Assembly (NCBI RefSeq): GCF_019800885.1
Contig: NZ_JAHVKE010000002.1
Span: 186,001 to 250,000, forward strand
Direction of reading: 5' to 3'
DNA: 64,000 nucleotides
Origin: Maritalea mobilis
GTDB lineage: Bacteria > Pseudomonadota > Alphaproteobacteria > Rhodobacterales > Rhodobacteraceae
Shown: one piece after another, positions 1-9,065 of the stretch
Layout: each line of letters starts with the position of its first letter
Position numbering within the stretch: position 1 is the stretch's first letter
Program-made: the position numbers and the translations under genes
The notes under the pieces: model-generated
What the model was told of the DNA's origin: nothing
The model's input: only the letters and a program-made list of their open reading frames with translations
Databases searched by the model: none

Positions 1-1163
1 GACGTAAACGCGGCGTGGCCCGGCGTATCGAGGAAGGTCAACACGGCACCCGATTCGGTCGTCACCTGGTAGGCGCCGATATGCTGGGTGATGCCCCCGG
101 CCTCGCCCGAGACGACATTCGCCTGACGGATCTTGTCGAGGAGCGAGGTCTTGCCGTGGTCGACATGGCCCATGATCGTGATGACCGGCGGACGCGGCTG
201 AAGATCTTCTTCCTTGTCCTCGACCTGATCGATGACGTCCTCGACGTCGGCGTCCGAAACGCGAACGATCTTGTGGCCGAACTCTTCGACGATCAGTTCC
301 GCCGTGTCGGCGTCGATCGATTGGTTCTGCGTGACCATCATGCCCATCTGCATGAGCGATTTCACGACATCCGCAGCGCGTTCTGCCATCCGGTTGGCCA
401 GTTCCGACACCACGATGGTTTCGGGCACCTGCACGTCACGCACGATCTTCTCGCGCGGCTCGGACCCGCCCATAGCCTTTTGGCGGGCGCGTTCCTGCTT
501 GCGCTTCATGGCGGCAAGGCTGCGCTGACGGCCGCCTTCGCCACCCGAAAGGGCCTGGTTTACCGTAAGCTTGCCCGAGCGGCGGCCACCACGGTCGCCA
601 CCTTTGCCACGGCCGCTACGGTCGTCATCTTCCTTGCGGCGCGCGGGCTGCGGGGCGGGCTTGCTGGCACCGCGCGGCTGTTTGTCAGCCTGCGGGGCCT
701 CGGCCGGCGACGGCGCGGCGGGCTCGGCCGGGGCGTTCTTGCGGGCCTCGGCCTCTTCGCGGCGGCGCTTTTCTTCTTCTTCCTTCGCGCGGATGGCCTC
801 TTCGCGTTCCCGTTCCTCGCGTTCCTTGGCCTCGGCCTCGGCGCGGCGGCGGGCGCGCTCTTCCTCGCGCTCTTTCTCTTGCTGCTTGCGGCGCTCTTCT
901 TCCTCGGCCTCGCGGGCCTTAGCGGCCTGCAAAGCCCTCAGGCGGCGCTCAAGCTCGGCGTCGTTAACCGTCTTGCTGCCCTTGTTCCCCTCGGCGTTCT
1001 GCGCTGCGGCGCTCTGCTGCCCGGGCTTGGGCATGACCACGCGCTTGCGCTTGGTCTCGACGACCACGCTCTTCGTGCGCCCGCGCGAGAAGCTCTGGTT
1101 CACGCGGCCCGAGCGTGCACCGCCCGAAAGTCCAAGGGGTTTTTTTCCGTCCTGATCGCTCAT
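1..1163 (-). CDS. infB: translation initiation factor IF-2 (3' end cut off by window edge)
   Basis: The N-terminal 387 codons of IF-2, the GTPase that places initiator tRNA on the 30S subunit. A short N-terminal IF2-associated segment is followed by a long charged Arg/Glu/Lys/Ala-rich linker (about residues 70-160). A conserved IF2 N-terminal region comes next, and then the G domain begins. The G1 motif GHVDHGKT is near residue 331 and G3 DTPGH near residue 378, where the window ends. The start ATG overlaps the stop of the upstream ylxR-like gene by 4 bases, so the two are probably translationally coupled. It is the last visible gene of the rimP-nusA-ylxR-infB operon. Identity is secure; only the C-terminal half is missing. 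Confidence 0.97.
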   Translation of the reverse strand, partial: MSDQDGKKPLGLSGGARSGRVNQSFSRGRTKSVVVETKRKRVVMPKPGQQSAAAQNAEGNKGSKTVNDAELERRLRALQAAKAREAEEEERRKQQEKEREEERARRRAEAEAKEREEREREEAIRAKEEEEKRRREEAEARKNAPAEPAAPSPAEAPQADKQPRGASKPAPQPARRKEDDDRSGRGKGGDRGGRRSGKLTVNQALSGGEGGRQRSLAAMKRKQERARQKAMGGSEPREKIVRDVQVPETIVVSELANRMAERAADVVKSLMQMGMMVTQNQSIDADTAELIVEEFGHKIVRVSDADVEDVIDQVEDKEEDLQPRPPVITIMGHVDHGKTSLLDKIRQANVVSGEAGGITQHIGAYQVTTESGAVLTFLDTPGHAAFT

Positions 1164-1789
1164 GCGTTCCGTTCGTCCTTCTCGGCGGTCACTCCGCCGT
1201 CTGCCTTGCGCAGTCCCTGTAGTTTCGCGGCACCCTCTACTACACGAGGAGCCAGACCACCAGCGGCAAGCGCGCCATGTATCACACTTTGGCGTCCGAA
1301 TGCCAAACCCAATTCCCGGGCGGTCAGGACGCTGAAATACCGGGCGCCCGTGGGCGTCCAGAGTTTGCTTTTTCCACGCTCCGAGCCATCGCTGGCCTGA
1401 AGCAGAACGGCGACCTTTTTCGTGGCCAGCCAGTCCTTCACCTTCTCGAAACCGGCGACCGCCTCGCCGGCCTTGCGGCTGAGGGCGACAAGGTCGGTCA
1501 GGCGACGGGCAAGGCCCGCCTCGATGCCGTCGATCAGCCCGTCCGGCACATTCACTTGCTGCCGTGCAGCACGCGAGAACAGGTTTTTCGCCACGGCCTT
1601 TTCCAGGGCCGCGCGATCGGCGCTGACCCAGATGCCCCGACCCGGCAGCTTTTCCAGCAGGTCTGGGGCCAGTTGACCGTCGGGTCCGACGACAAAGCGG
1701 ATCAGGCCGTGTTTCGGCGCCACCTCTCCGGTGACGATGCAGCGCCGTTCCGGCCCGTCCGTTTCCTTTTTGCGGCCACCGCGAGGCAT
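1160..1789 (-). CDS. YlxR/DUF448 RNA-binding protein with L7Ae-like C-terminal domain
   Basis: A 209-residue protein between nusA and infB, the usual position of ylxR. The N-terminal part carries the family features: a basic start, the RRCIVTGE segment near residues 15-22 and GRGIWVS near residue 50. The second half (about 85-190) resembles the ribosomal L7Ae-like fold fused to YlxR in alphaproteobacteria, including the segment [11 protein letters not shown]. The family is thought to bind RNA and to affect transcription or RNase P; its exact role here is not visible. It lies 24 bases after nusA and overlaps infB by 4 bases. The Lys/Arg-rich start PRGGRKKE makes this ATG the natural choice. 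Confidence 0.9.
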   Translation of the reverse strand: MPRGGRKKETDGPERRCIVTGEVAPKHGLIRFVVGPDGQLAPDLLEKLPGRGIWVSADRAALEKAVAKNLFSRAARQQVNVPDGLIDGIEAGLARRLTDLVALSRKAGEAVAGFEKVKDWLATKKVAVLLQASDGSERGKSKLWTPTGARYFSVLTARELGLAFGRQSVIHGALAAGGLAPRVVEGAAKLQGLRKADGGVTAEKDERNA

Positions 1790-1813
1790 CCGCGCGACCT
1801 CCGGTCCGGGCCC

Positions 1814-3445
1814 TTAGGCCCGGGCCTCCTCGGTTTCGGCGTCACCCTCGGCTTCGGCGGCCTCGGCGGCGGCCTGTGCCTCCAGCTCTTCGATGGTGAC
1901 CCAGCCAAGTTGCAGGCGGGCGGTCATCACCATGTTCTGGGCTTCTTCAAGGGACACGTCGAAGGCCTCGAGCAGACCCTCGTCCTTGACGCGTTCGCCA
2001 TTGATGGTGGTCCAGCCGCCGGCAAGTTCCCAGTCGGCGCAGGTGGCGAAATCTTCCAGAGTCTTCACGCCGTCTTCGCCAAGTGCAACCAGCATTTGGG
2101 GTGTCAGGCCGTCGAATTCAACAAGGCTGTCCTCGACACCCAGTTCACGGGCCTTTTCGAGGGCTTTCTTGTTCTGCTCTTCAAGGTAGTCGCGGGCGCG
2201 GGCCTGAAGTTCCTCGGCGGTCGCCTCGTCGACGCCGTCGATCACCAGGAGTTCATCCAACTCGACATAGGCGACCTCTTCCAGCGAGGTGAAGCCTTCG
2301 GCGACCAGCAGCTGCGCGAAGAATTCGTCGAGATCCAGCGTGTCCATGAACAGCTTGGTGCGTTCCTCGAACTCGGCCTGGCGGCGCTTGGATTCTTCTT
2401 CCTCGGTTAGGATGTCGATGTCGAGCCCCGTCAGTTGCGAGGCAAGGCGCACGTTCTGACCGCGGCGGCCAATGGCCAGCGACAGCTGCTCGTCGGGCAC
2501 CACGACCTCGATACGCTCGGCATCCTCGTCGAGGACGACCTTGGTCACCTCGGCCGGTTGCAGCGCGTTCACGAGGAAGGTCGGCATGTCCTCGGACCAC
2601 GGGATGATGTCGATCTTCTCGCCCTGAAGCTCGTTCACGACGGCCTGCACGCGGCTGCCGCGCATACCGACGCAGGCGCCGACCGGGTCGATGCCGTTGT
2701 CATAGGAGATGACGGCGATCTTGGCGCGCGAACCGGGGTCACGGGCCACGGCCTTGATCTCGATGATGCCGTCGTAGATTTCCGGCACTTCCATCTTGAA
2801 CAGTTCGGCCATGAATTCCGGCGCGGTACGGCTGAGGAAGACCTGCGGGCCGCGCGTCTCGCGGCGGACATCCTTGATGTAGCAGCGGATGCGGTCGCCG
2901 TTGCGATAGGCCTCGCGGCCGATCTTCTCGTTGCGGCGCAGGATGCCTTCGCCACGGCCGATATCGACGATGACGTTGCCGTATTCCTCGCGCTTGACGG
3001 TGCCGTTGATGATCGTGCCGGCGCGGTCCTTGAATTCCTCGTACTGGCGGTCGCGTTCGGCTTCGCGGACCTTTTGCAGGATGACCTGCTTGGCCGATTG
3101 CGCGGCGATCCGGCCCATCTCGACCGGCGGCACCTCGTCGACGATGACGTCGCCGACCTTGGGATCGTCGAGATAGGGTTTCGCCTGTTCGACGGTCAGC
3201 TCGGCCTTTTCGTTCTCGACCTCGTCATCCTCGACCACGGTGCGGATGCGGGTGAAGGTGGCCTTGCCGGTCTTGCGGTCGATCGACACGCGGATATCCA
3301 GATCGGCGCCGTAGCGCGACTTGGCGGCGCGGGCGAGGCTTTCTTCCATCGCCTCGATCACGAGGCTGGGGTCGATCATCTTTTCGCGCGCGACGGCCTC
3401 GGCCGTTTGCAAGAGTTCAAGCTGGTTTGCCGAAGTAATGGCCAT
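1814..3445 (-). CDS. nusA: transcription termination/antitermination factor NusA
   Basis: A 543-residue NusA that binds RNA polymerase and modulates pausing, termination and antitermination. The order is an N-terminal polymerase-binding domain (about 1-130), an S1 domain (about 135-200, with [19 protein letters not shown]), and two KH domains (about 230-345, with [10 protein letters not shown] and the [10 protein letters not shown] loop). Two acidic C-terminal helix-hairpin-helix repeats follow, then an Ala/Glu-rich tail. Length and order fit the alphaproteobacterial form. It starts 5 bases after the rimP stop, so it is co-transcribed with rimP and ylxR. Confidence 0.97.
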   Translation of the reverse strand: MAITSANQLELLQTAEAVAREKMIDPSLVIEAMEESLARAAKSRYGADLDIRVSIDRKTGKATFTRIRTVVEDDEVENEKAELTVEQAKPYLDDPKVGDVIVDEVPPVEMGRIAAQSAKQVILQKVREAERDRQYEEFKDRAGTIINGTVKREEYGNVIVDIGRGEGILRRNEKIGREAYRNGDRIRCYIKDVRRETRGPQVFLSRTAPEFMAELFKMEVPEIYDGIIEIKAVARDPGSRAKIAVISYDNGIDPVGACVGMRGSRVQAVVNELQGEKIDIIPWSEDMPTFLVNALQPAEVTKVVLDEDAERIEVVVPDEQLSLAIGRRGQNVRLASQLTGLDIDILTEEEESKRRQAEFEERTKLFMDTLDLDEFFAQLLVAEGFTSLEEVAYVELDELLVIDGVDEATAEELQARARDYLEEQNKKALEKARELGVEDSLVEFDGLTPQMLVALGEDGVKTLEDFATCADWELAGGWTTINGERVKDEGLLEAFDVSLEEAQNMVMTARLQLGWVTIEELEAQAAAEAAEAEGDAETEEARA

Positions 3446-3450
3446 GGGTC

Positions 3451-4056
3451 TCAGTCCTCCGCCTTGGAAGCCCCTTCGCCGGGCTCTTCCACGATCTCGT
3501 CAAATTGGGTTTCGTCGATGATGCCGGCCTCTTTACGGCTCTTCAGCATCTCCTTGATCAGGTCGTCGGTCAGCACGAGCTTGGCATCCGACAGCCAGTC
3601 GTAATGCAGGCCGATGGTGACGGGCTCGGCATTCTTTCCCTCGCCGTCGATATTGATGAGCACCTCGTCGCCCTCGACCCCGGCCAGCACGCCTTTGAAC
3701 CGTCGGCGTCCGTCGATCATGTCGGTCGTCTCGATCTTGGCCTCGTACCCCTCGAAGGTCTCGAAATCCTTGAGGCGGGTCAGGGGCCGGTCGATGCCGG
3801 GCGAGGAGACTTCGAGCGTGTAGGCGTCTTCCAGCGGGTCCTCGACATCGAGAACGGCGGAGATCGCGTTGGAAATCTCGGCGCAATCATCGACCTCGAT
3901 GCCGCCTTCGGGGCGTTCGGCCATGATCTGAAGCGTCTTGGTGTTTCCGCCCTGCAGGCGGATGCGCACGACCTCGAAGCCGAGCCCCTCGATCACGGGG
4001 ATCAGGATTTCGGCCATGCGGCGGTCGATTGCGGTTTTGGCGATAAGGTCGGTCAT
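3451..4056 (-). CDS. rimP: ribosome maturation factor RimP
   Basis: A 201-residue protein needed for 30S subunit maturation. The family pattern is clear: an N-terminal alpha/beta domain with [17 protein letters not shown], then [13 protein letters not shown] near residue 90, and a C-terminal SH3-like domain. It ends in an acidic tail. Three in-frame ATGs are possible (4083, 4065, 4056). The one at 4056 (MTDLIAKT) is chosen because the N-terminal helix of the family begins there. The first gene of the operon, it follows an intrinsic terminator and a promoter, which suggests attenuation of the operon. Confidence 0.95.
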   Translation of the reverse strand: MTDLIAKTAIDRRMAEILIPVIEGLGFEVVRIRLQGGNTKTLQIMAERPEGGIEVDDCAEISNAISAVLDVEDPLEDAYTLEVSSPGIDRPLTRLKDFETFEGYEAKIETTDMIDGRRRFKGVLAGVEGDEVLINIDGEGKNAEPVTIGLHYDWLSDAKLVLTDDLIKEMLKSRKEAGIIDETQFDEIVEEPGEGASKAED

Positions 4057-4081
4057 GCCGTCCATGGTAGGTTTCAAACAC

Positions 4082-4105
4082 AAAAAAACGGGCGCGCGGC
4101 CCGTT
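4082..4105 (-). terminator. intrinsic terminator in the rimP leader (possible attenuator)
   Basis: On the minus strand a perfect 7-bp stem (AACGGGC/GCCCGTT, 4099-4105 with 4087-4093) with a 5-base loop is followed by seven T. It stands between a good sigma70-like promoter (4161-4189) and rimP. It would therefore end a transcript of about 70 nt before the operon unless read through. A premature terminator ahead of rimP has been proposed in other bacteria (rimP leader). Attenuation here is inference. Confidence 0.7.
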
Positions 4106-4160
4106 GCTCTTTCCCGGTGGAGCCTGCCGGTTTGGACCCGACGGCACCGCTGTTGAAGGC

Positions 4161-4189
4161 CATATAGGCGGAATCTCCGGGGCGCGCAA
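4161..4189 (-). promoter_or_regulatory. probable sigma70-type promoter for the rimP-nusA-infB operon or a leader RNA
   Basis: On the minus strand TTGCGC (4184-4189) and TATATG (4161-4166) are separated by 17 bases, an optimal -35/-10 arrangement. Transcription would begin near 4154, run through the terminator at 4082-4105 and enter rimP. It was found by eye, so the exact start is unproven. Confidence 0.5.
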
Positions 4190-4210
4190 GATAGATGCGC
4201 GCCGGGCCGG

Positions 4211-4507
4211 TCAGCCGCAGGAAATCCGCATGATCATGCCGTCCGGTCCGTAGACGAAATTGATACGGTTCGGCAGGTGATCCATCGTGATCATGGCATT
4301 GAAGGCGTGGATGCGCACCGGCCCCTCGAATTCCAAGGCTTCGGCTTCCTGGTAAGGCTGGCCGAGCAGGTACTCGTATTGGGCGGCGCCGCACGTATCA
4401 GGACCTTGGTCCCGGCTGGGGCGTTCGGTCATTCCGTCGCTTCCTCCGTTGGCAAAGGCCATGACGGGCATGCAGACCGCGAGGGCGATAGCGAGGGGGC
4501 GAGTCAT
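4211..4507 (-). CDS. secreted peptidase-inhibitor I78-like protein
   Basis: A 98-residue protein with a Sec signal peptide ([19 protein letters not shown]). The mature part shows the I78 inhibitor pattern: a Cys near the start ([14 protein letters not shown]), an Arg-containing strand, then [12 protein letters not shown] and a terminal SCG. I78 proteins inhibit serine proteases and the two Cys probably form the conserved disulfide. The start at 4507 is set by a good ribosome site (GGAGGAAACC-ATG); longer in-frame starts upstream lack a signal peptide at the N-terminus. It is transcribed towards rimP from its own unit, and the target protease is unknown. Confidence 0.75.
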   Translation of the reverse strand: MTRPLAIALAVCMPVMAFANGGSDGMTERPSRDQGPDTCGAAQYEYLLGQPYQEAEALEFEGPVRIHAFNAMITMDHLPNRINFVYGPDGMIMRISCG

Positions 4508-4581
4508 GGTTTCCTCCGTTGATTCAATTGTCAGATTGGCACAAGGTCGGAACAAAACAACCCCAAGGGAGGGAGTGGACC

Positions 4582-5694
4582 ATGCGCACACGCGCCGCCG
4601 TCGCACTGGAAGCGGGAAAGCCGCTGGAAATCATGGACGTGAACCTCGAAGGCCCCAAGGCGGGCGAGGTTCTGGTTGAAATCAAGGCGACAGGCCTGTG
4701 TCACACCGACGATTTCACCTTGTCCGGCGCGGACCCCGAGGGGTTGTTCCCGGCGATCCTCGGCCATGAAGGCGCAGGCGTCGTGCTGGAGGTGGGCGAG
4801 GGCGTGACCAGCGTGAAGCCGGGCGATCACGTCATCCCGCTTTACACCCCGGAATGCCGGGAATGCGAATACTGCCTGAACCCCAAGACGAACCTCTGCC
4901 AGGCGATCCGCTCGACCCAAGGCCAGGGCCTGATGCCGGACGGGACCAGCCGGTTCTCGATGCTCGATGGCACACCGATCCTGCATTACATGGGCTGTTC
5001 GACCTTTTCCAACCACACGGTCCTGCCCGAGATCGCGGTTGCCAAGATCCATCCGGACGCGCCCTTCGACAAGGTTTGCTACATAGGGTGCGGGGTGACG
5101 ACGGGGATCGGGGCGGTGATCAACACCGCCAAGGTGGAAATCGGCAGCCGCGCGATCGTCTTCGGCCTTGGCGGGATCGGCTTGAACGTGATCCAGGGCC
5201 TGCGGATGGCCGGTGCCGACCAGATCGTCGGCGTGGACCTGAACCCGGACAAGGCGGTGATGGCCAAGCGTTTCGGCATGACCGATTTCGTGAACCCGAC
5301 CGAGGTCGAGGGCGACCTGGTCGCCTACCTTGTCGACCTGACCAAGGGCGGGGCGGATTATACCTTCGACGCGACGGGCAACGTGCAGGTGATGCGCGCG
5401 GCACTCGAGTCGGCGCACAAGGGCTGGGGCGAGTCGATCATCATCGGCGTGGCGCCGGCGGGCGCCGAGATCAGCACGCGGCCCTTCCAGCTTGTCACCG
5501 GCCGCAGCTGGCGCGGCACGGCATTCGGCGGTGCGCGCGGTCGCACGGACGTGCCGAAAATCGTCGACTGGTACATGGAAGGGAAGATCGAGATCGACCC
5601 GATGATCACCCACACCATGCCATTGGAAGATATCAACAAGGGTTTTGAACTGATGCACTCGGGCGAGTCGATCCGCTCGGTCGTGATTTATTAA
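4582..5694 (+). CDS. adhI/frmA: S-(hydroxymethyl)glutathione dehydrogenase / class III alcohol dehydrogenase
   Basis: A 370-residue zinc alcohol dehydrogenase that oxidises the formaldehyde-glutathione adduct to S-formylglutathione with NAD. It shows the catalytic zinc site ([14 protein letters not shown]), the structural zinc Cys cluster ([17 protein letters not shown]) and class III signatures ([22 protein letters not shown]). The Rossmann loop is GLGGIGLN. The start at 4582 has an AGGGAGGG ribosome site and gives the standard N-terminus. Its pathway partner FghA is encoded at 10076. The class III call is strong. Confidence 0.96.
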   Translation: MRTRAAVALEAGKPLEIMDVNLEGPKAGEVLVEIKATGLCHTDDFTLSGADPEGLFPAILGHEGAGVVLEVGEGVTSVKPGDHVIPLYTPECRECEYCLNPKTNLCQAIRSTQGQGLMPDGTSRFSMLDGTPILHYMGCSTFSNHTVLPEIAVAKIHPDAPFDKVCYIGCGVTTGIGAVINTAKVEIGSRAIVFGLGGIGLNVIQGLRMAGADQIVGVDLNPDKAVMAKRFGMTDFVNPTEVEGDLVAYLVDLTKGGADYTFDATGNVQVMRAALESAHKGWGESIIIGVAPAGAEISTRPFQLVTGRSWRGTAFGGARGRTDVPKIVDWYMEGKIEIDPMITHTMPLEDINKGFELMHSGESIRSVVIY

Positions 5695-5747
5695 GGGAAG
5701 AATTCCCCGGTCCGGTCGAACCGGGCCCCAACAGGAGGACTGACAAG

Positions 5748-6173
5748 ATGAATTTCAAGAAGATGGCGGCAGCGGGTGCCCTGGTGATCGGGGTAAGCGG
5801 CATGGCGCAAGCCGAAGGGTGGACCGTGACCGATTTCTCGTCGCTGCCGGACCGCGAAACCTGCATGAACTACGCCGAGACCACGATCGGCACCTACCGG
5901 TCGCGCTTTGGCGCTGACGGGTTCACCGGTCGGTCGGAATGGACCTTGGGCGGATATGACCTGCGCGGTGAAGTGATCGACGCTCTGTTCATCTGCGCCG
6001 ACGAATCCGGCCTCGTGGCGCCGTTCCTCGTTGTCTACAACGTCGATGACGACTCGAACGCTCGGGAAACAATCGCGGATCGTCTGGGCGATATCTGGGA
6101 CGAGGTCGTGGCCGGGAACGGTGTTCCGTCGGGCAGCACGGGCGGCACGATCGGCGGCGGTGGTACGAAGTAA
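5748..6173 (+). CDS. small secreted protein of unknown function
   Basis: A 141-residue protein with a signal peptide ending in GMAQA and an AGGAGG ribosome site 9 bases before the ATG. The mature part has two Cys (CMNYAETT and LFICADES), an alpha/beta-looking middle with LVVYNVDDDS, and a flexible Gly/Ser/Thr tail. No family was recognised. It lies between the alcohol dehydrogenase and an acetyltransferase on the same strand, 53 bases after the former, and may be co-transcribed. Confidence 0.75.
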   Translation: MNFKKMAAAGALVIGVSGMAQAEGWTVTDFSSLPDRETCMNYAETTIGTYRSRFGADGFTGRSEWTLGGYDLRGEVIDALFICADESGLVAPFLVVYNVDDDSNARETIADRLGDIWDEVVAGNGVPSGSTGGTIGGGGTK

Positions 6174-6179
6174 TCCACA

Positions 6180-6701
6180 ATGACAAGCGCGCTTCGAATT
6201 CGCCGCGCCACCCCAGACGCCAATGAACAGGACAGGTCGGCCTTGGTTGACCTCCTCCTGCCCGTATTCCGGGCCGGCGATACCTACACGGTCGACCCGA
6301 AGATCGACGCGGATGGTGCCGTCGCCCTCTGGTGCGCGCCAGGAAAGACGGTGTTCCTAGTCGAGGATGGCGCCGGGACCGTTCTGGGGACCTATTACAT
6401 CCGTCCCAACCATCCGGGCGGCGGCGCGCATGTCTGCAACTGTGGCTATGTCACGGCGAGGCAATCGCAGGGCAAGGGCGTGGCGCGGGCGATGCTCTCC
6501 CATTCCATCGAGACAGCGCGCGAGATGGGCTACCGCGCGATGCAGTACAATTTCGTCGTGTCCACCAATGCCCGCGCGATCAAGACGTGGCAGCACGCCG
6601 GGTTCGAGGTGGTCGGGCGATTGCCGGGGGCGTTCCATCATCCGACCGAGGGCTATGTCGATGCCCTGGTCATGATGCTGGACCTGACCGATGGAGACTG
6701 A
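6180..6701 (+). CDS. GNAT-family N-acetyltransferase
   Basis: A 173-residue GNAT protein. The acetyl-CoA-binding motif A is visible as VTARQSQGKGVARAMLSHS (about residues 90-108), preceded by a beta strand holding GTYYIRPN. The later segment STNARAIKTWQHAGFEVVGRLP is the usual beta5-alpha4 region. The substrate cannot be told. It starts only 6 bases after the preceding secreted-protein gene, so the two are likely one transcript. Confidence 0.9.
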   Translation: MTSALRIRRATPDANEQDRSALVDLLLPVFRAGDTYTVDPKIDADGAVALWCAPGKTVFLVEDGAGTVLGTYYIRPNHPGGGAHVCNCGYVTARQSQGKGVARAMLSHSIETAREMGYRAMQYNFVVSTNARAIKTWQHAGFEVVGRLPGAFHHPTEGYVDALVMMLDLTDGD

Positions 6702-6858
6702 GAGTCCCTTTTCGATCATTGGCGAGGCGTTCAGCGCGATCGGCGCGCTTGTGATCGGCGGGAGTTATACGTCCGACGAAGCCGAGGAACTGGCACACCT
6801 GATCGCCGGTCAAACCCCGTGCCCCGAAGAAACCGCTGCCACCGGCGAGGCCAAGTAG
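6691..6858 (+). CDS. possible 55-residue protein overlapping the GNAT gene
   Basis: An ATG at 6691, inside the last codons of the acetyltransferase, opens a 55-residue frame (METESPFSIIGEAFS and so on) that ends at 6858. It has a hydrophobic patch (AIGALVIGG) and an acidic C-terminal half (SDEAEELA, PCPEETAA). The 11-base overlap would suit translational coupling. There is no separate ribosome site and no family match was recognised, so it may be a chance frame. Confidence 0.4.
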   Translation: METESPFSIIGEAFSAIGALVIGGSYTSDEAEELAHLIAGQTPCPEETAATGEAK

Positions 6859-6951
6859 CCGCGCCATGCCCAAGGCATGCCAACCTCGCCGAAGGCGGGT
6901 GGCTCGCCGGATGCATCCGTGCGAGGCTGTGCGTGAAAAACAGGAGACGAC

Positions 6952-7668
6952 ATGGCCAATGACACCCCGCTTCTTGCGGTCCTGATCGATGCCGACAACA
7001 CCAGCCACAAGCACGCCAAGGCGATCTTCGACGAGATCGCCGGGTTCGGCGAGGCAAGTGTTCGGCGCATCTACGGCGACTTCAGCTCGTCGCACATGAA
7101 GGGCTGGTCGAATGTGCAGGCCGAGTTCGGGATCGTGCCGCATCACCAGCCGGCCAATACCGTGGGCAAGAACGCAAGCGACATCGCGCTGGTCATCGAC
7201 GCGATGGACCTGATGCATTCTGGCCGGTTCGACGGGTTTGTCCTCGTCAGTTCCGACAGCGATTTCACGCGACTGGCCAGCCGGATCCGCGAGCAAGGGC
7301 TGGATGTCTTTGGCATTGGCCAGAAGAAAACGCCCGATGCCTTCCGTAAAGCCTGCAAGCGGTTCATCTTTGTCGAGAACATCCTCGGGTCGGAGGGTGG
7401 CGATCCGAAAACAGACGACAAGCAAGCGGGCGACAAGCGCCCGATCAGCGAGGCGCGGGATCTGATCCACCGGGCGATGGAGGGGATCGGGCAGGAAGAC
7501 GACTGGTATTCGCTGGGACAGCTTGGCCAGTACATGACCAGCGCCAACCCGGATTTCGACACGCGGACCTATGGAAAGCGCAAGCTGAGCGACCTTGTCG
7601 AAGCGATCAGGACGCTGGAGGTCAAACGCGGACAGGGCAACCAATTGCTTGTGCGCCGGATCGACTAG
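6952..7668 (+). CDS. NYN-domain (LabA/DUF88-like) putative RNase with C-terminal OST-HTH/LOTUS domain
   Basis: A 238-residue protein. The N-terminal PIN-like NYN domain (about 1-140) has the expected acidic residues: LIDADNTS near residue 9, DIALVIDAMDL near 82 and LVSSDSDFTRLA near 98. The C-terminal part (about 160-238) fits the winged-helix OST-HTH/LOTUS fold, with YSLGQLGQYM and LVEAIRTLEV. The family is predicted to cut or bind RNA. It has its own AGGAG site. Its stop codon overlaps by 3 bases the stop of the DUF1330-like gene on the other strand. Confidence 0.85.
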   Translation: MANDTPLLAVLIDADNTSHKHAKAIFDEIAGFGEASVRRIYGDFSSSHMKGWSNVQAEFGIVPHHQPANTVGKNASDIALVIDAMDLMHSGRFDGFVLVSSDSDFTRLASRIREQGLDVFGIGQKKTPDAFRKACKRFIFVENILGSEGGDPKTDDKQAGDKRPISEARDLIHRAMEGIGQEDDWYSLGQLGQYMTSANPDFDTRTYGKRKLSDLVEAIRTLEVKRGQGNQLLVRRID

Positions 7669-8093
7669 GGCGCGATCTCGCCGAAGGCCCCACCGGGGTT
7701 GCCGGGCTCCATCCGGATCAGGCGCGACTCCGCGACGGCCGCCTGCCTGTGGCGCACTGCCTTGCGATAGGCGGGGTCGCGCAGCATCGACACGAAGGCG
7801 TTGACGTTGGGATATTCGGCGATGAAGGCAAGGTCCCAGAGCTTTTCCCGGGGCCCGATCAACATCAGTTCGGGGCGCCCGATCCAGACTTGCCGTCCGC
7901 CCAATCGTTGGAAGATGGGCGCGCTTTCCCGGGCATAGGCACGATAGGCTTCGGCCCCTGAACACTCGGTTCCATCATCATAGGCGGCGCGCTCGCGAAA
8001 CTTGAGCAGGTTCAGCATGTGAACCGGCCCTTCGCGCTGCATTTCGCGGAAGGTGGCGAAACTCTCGCGTGTCGGGTCGATATACCGGGCCAT
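7665..8093 (-). CDS. DUF1330-like small dimeric alpha/beta-barrel protein
   Basis: A 142-residue protein with the ferredoxin-like DUF1330/NIPSNAP pattern: GPVHMLNLLKFRERA near the start, YRAYARESAPIFQRLGG, WDLAFIAEYPN and a tail of HRQAAVAESRLIR. Members are often small monooxygenase-like or binding proteins; no catalytic role can be assigned. It starts 2 bases after the TetR-type gene stops and is almost certainly in its operon, so the regulator may control it. Confidence 0.8.
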   Translation of the reverse strand: MARYIDPTRESFATFREMQREGPVHMLNLLKFRERAAYDDGTECSGAEAYRAYARESAPIFQRLGGRQVWIGRPELMLIGPREKLWDLAFIAEYPNVNAFVSMLRDPAYRKAVRHRQAAVAESRLIRMEPGNPGGAFGEIAP

Positions 8094-8095
8094 GC

Positions 8096-8713
8096 CTAGC
8101 GACGCTGATAACGGGCGAGAAAGGTCTTGCAGGCCTCGTTCGCGATGAAATCGACATCGGCTTCGGTGACATCGGTTTGCACCCCGAAAACCCTTTTCAG
8201 CATCAGGTCCGTGCGGCACAGCTGCGCCAACTGGTCGGCGGCAAGCAGGCTGTCGTCGATATCCAGCATCTTCTGTGCGGCCGGGCTTTCGAGATATTGC
8301 GCTATTTTTCGATTCCAGCGATTTGGCCCGCTTTCGTAGAAGGCACGCCCCAGTTCGGGAAAGCGCTGGGCTTCGGCCACGCAAATCCTGAAGATGTCTT
8401 GCCCGACATCGGACAGGACAAGGCCGACCAAGGTCTTGCAGATCAGGCGCAAGGCATCGGGCACGGGTATGTCGCAGCCGGTGATGGCAAACTCGATCTC
8501 CGATTGCTGGTCGCATTCGGCCTGTAGCACGGCGATGAAAAGCTGCTGCTTGTCGGGGAAATAGCTGTAGAGCGTGGCCTTGGAAACGCCGGCGTCGCGG
8601 GCGATGGCGTCGACGCTGGCCCCTTCGAAGCCTTCGCGCATGAAGACAGTGCGGGCGCCTTCGACGACCTGATCGAACTTGCGGCCCTTCTTGACCTTCA
8701 GGTCAGCGTTCAT
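8096..8713 (-). CDS. TetR/AcrR-family transcriptional regulator
   Basis: A 205-residue regulator. The N-terminal helix-turn-helix is plain: ARTVFMREGFEGASVDAIARDAGVSKATLYSYFPDK, about residues 15-50. The ligand-binding domain resembles the AcrR C-terminal group (LVLSDVGQDIFRICVAEAQRFPELGRAFYE). The start at 8713 (MNADLKVKKG) is preferred; an upstream start at 8755 would add 14 residues. It is divergent from an AEC transporter, and the 25-bp palindrome at 8981-9005 is the likely operator. Confidence 0.92.
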   Translation of the reverse strand: MNADLKVKKGRKFDQVVEGARTVFMREGFEGASVDAIARDAGVSKATLYSYFPDKQQLFIAVLQAECDQQSEIEFAITGCDIPVPDALRLICKTLVGLVLSDVGQDIFRICVAEAQRFPELGRAFYESGPNRWNRKIAQYLESPAAQKMLDIDDSLLAADQLAQLCRTDLMLKRVFGVQTDVTEADVDFIANEACKTFLARYQRR

Positions 8714-9065
8714 GCTGGCGCCCCGTCCCCGATCCTTCCGCGTCCCCGAAGACAAGCGTAAACCAGTCAGTTCAGTTCAGGCAAGGATGACGGCGCGCGA
8801 CGGTCGCCGCGCACCATGTCATCTGGTCAACCGTCATTGGCGCGCCGGATCGCTTCGGCCACAGGGATTGTCCCGCGCTGATCGACCGGGATTTCGGCAC
8901 GCCGCTCCAACCGGGTGACGCTTGGGGACGCGTCATGGCCAATGTGGCTTGTCAGGATGCGCGGACCACTGTGAATCCCGCAAACTGACCAAACGGTTCA
9001 GTTTGAAAACTCCTCTTCTGTCGCATCGCTGGACAGTCCGCGCGGCGTGGCGTAGCCGAAAAGGC
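8714..9065. other. 352-bp divergent regulatory region between TetR and AEC transporter genes
   Basis: No convincing gene is seen. It holds the palindrome at 8981-9005 and, close to the TetR gene (8758-8780), the related sequence AAACCAGTCAGTTCAGTTC, which resembles half of the same site. The two promoters probably lie next to these sites. Confidence 0.5.
8981..9005. promoter_or_regulatory. palindromic TetR-type operator
   Basis: A 25-bp interrupted palindrome with perfect 8-bp arms, CAAACTGA at 8981-8988 and TCAGTTTG at 8998-9005. Its size and form suit a TetR dimer. It lies 60 bases ahead of the AEC transporter start, with a related half site beside the regulator's own start. Assignment to the TetR protein rests on position. 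Confidence 0.55.

Noticed and set aside
15-1400. Long plus-strand frame
   Set aside because: It is the antisense of infB and ylxR; its composition reflects the Arg/Glu linker read backwards. The G motifs on the minus strand settle the coding strand.
4116-4180. A tRNA gene on the minus strand ahead of rimP
   Set aside because: The T-arm and acceptor stem can be drawn, but only 29 bases remain for D and anticodon arms and the T-loop lacks the TTCRA core. It is kept only as a tRNA-like relic in the findings.
6670-7965. Long minus-strand frame across the NYN gene
   Set aside because: The plus-strand NYN protein has clear domain motifs; the minus frame shows no family pattern.
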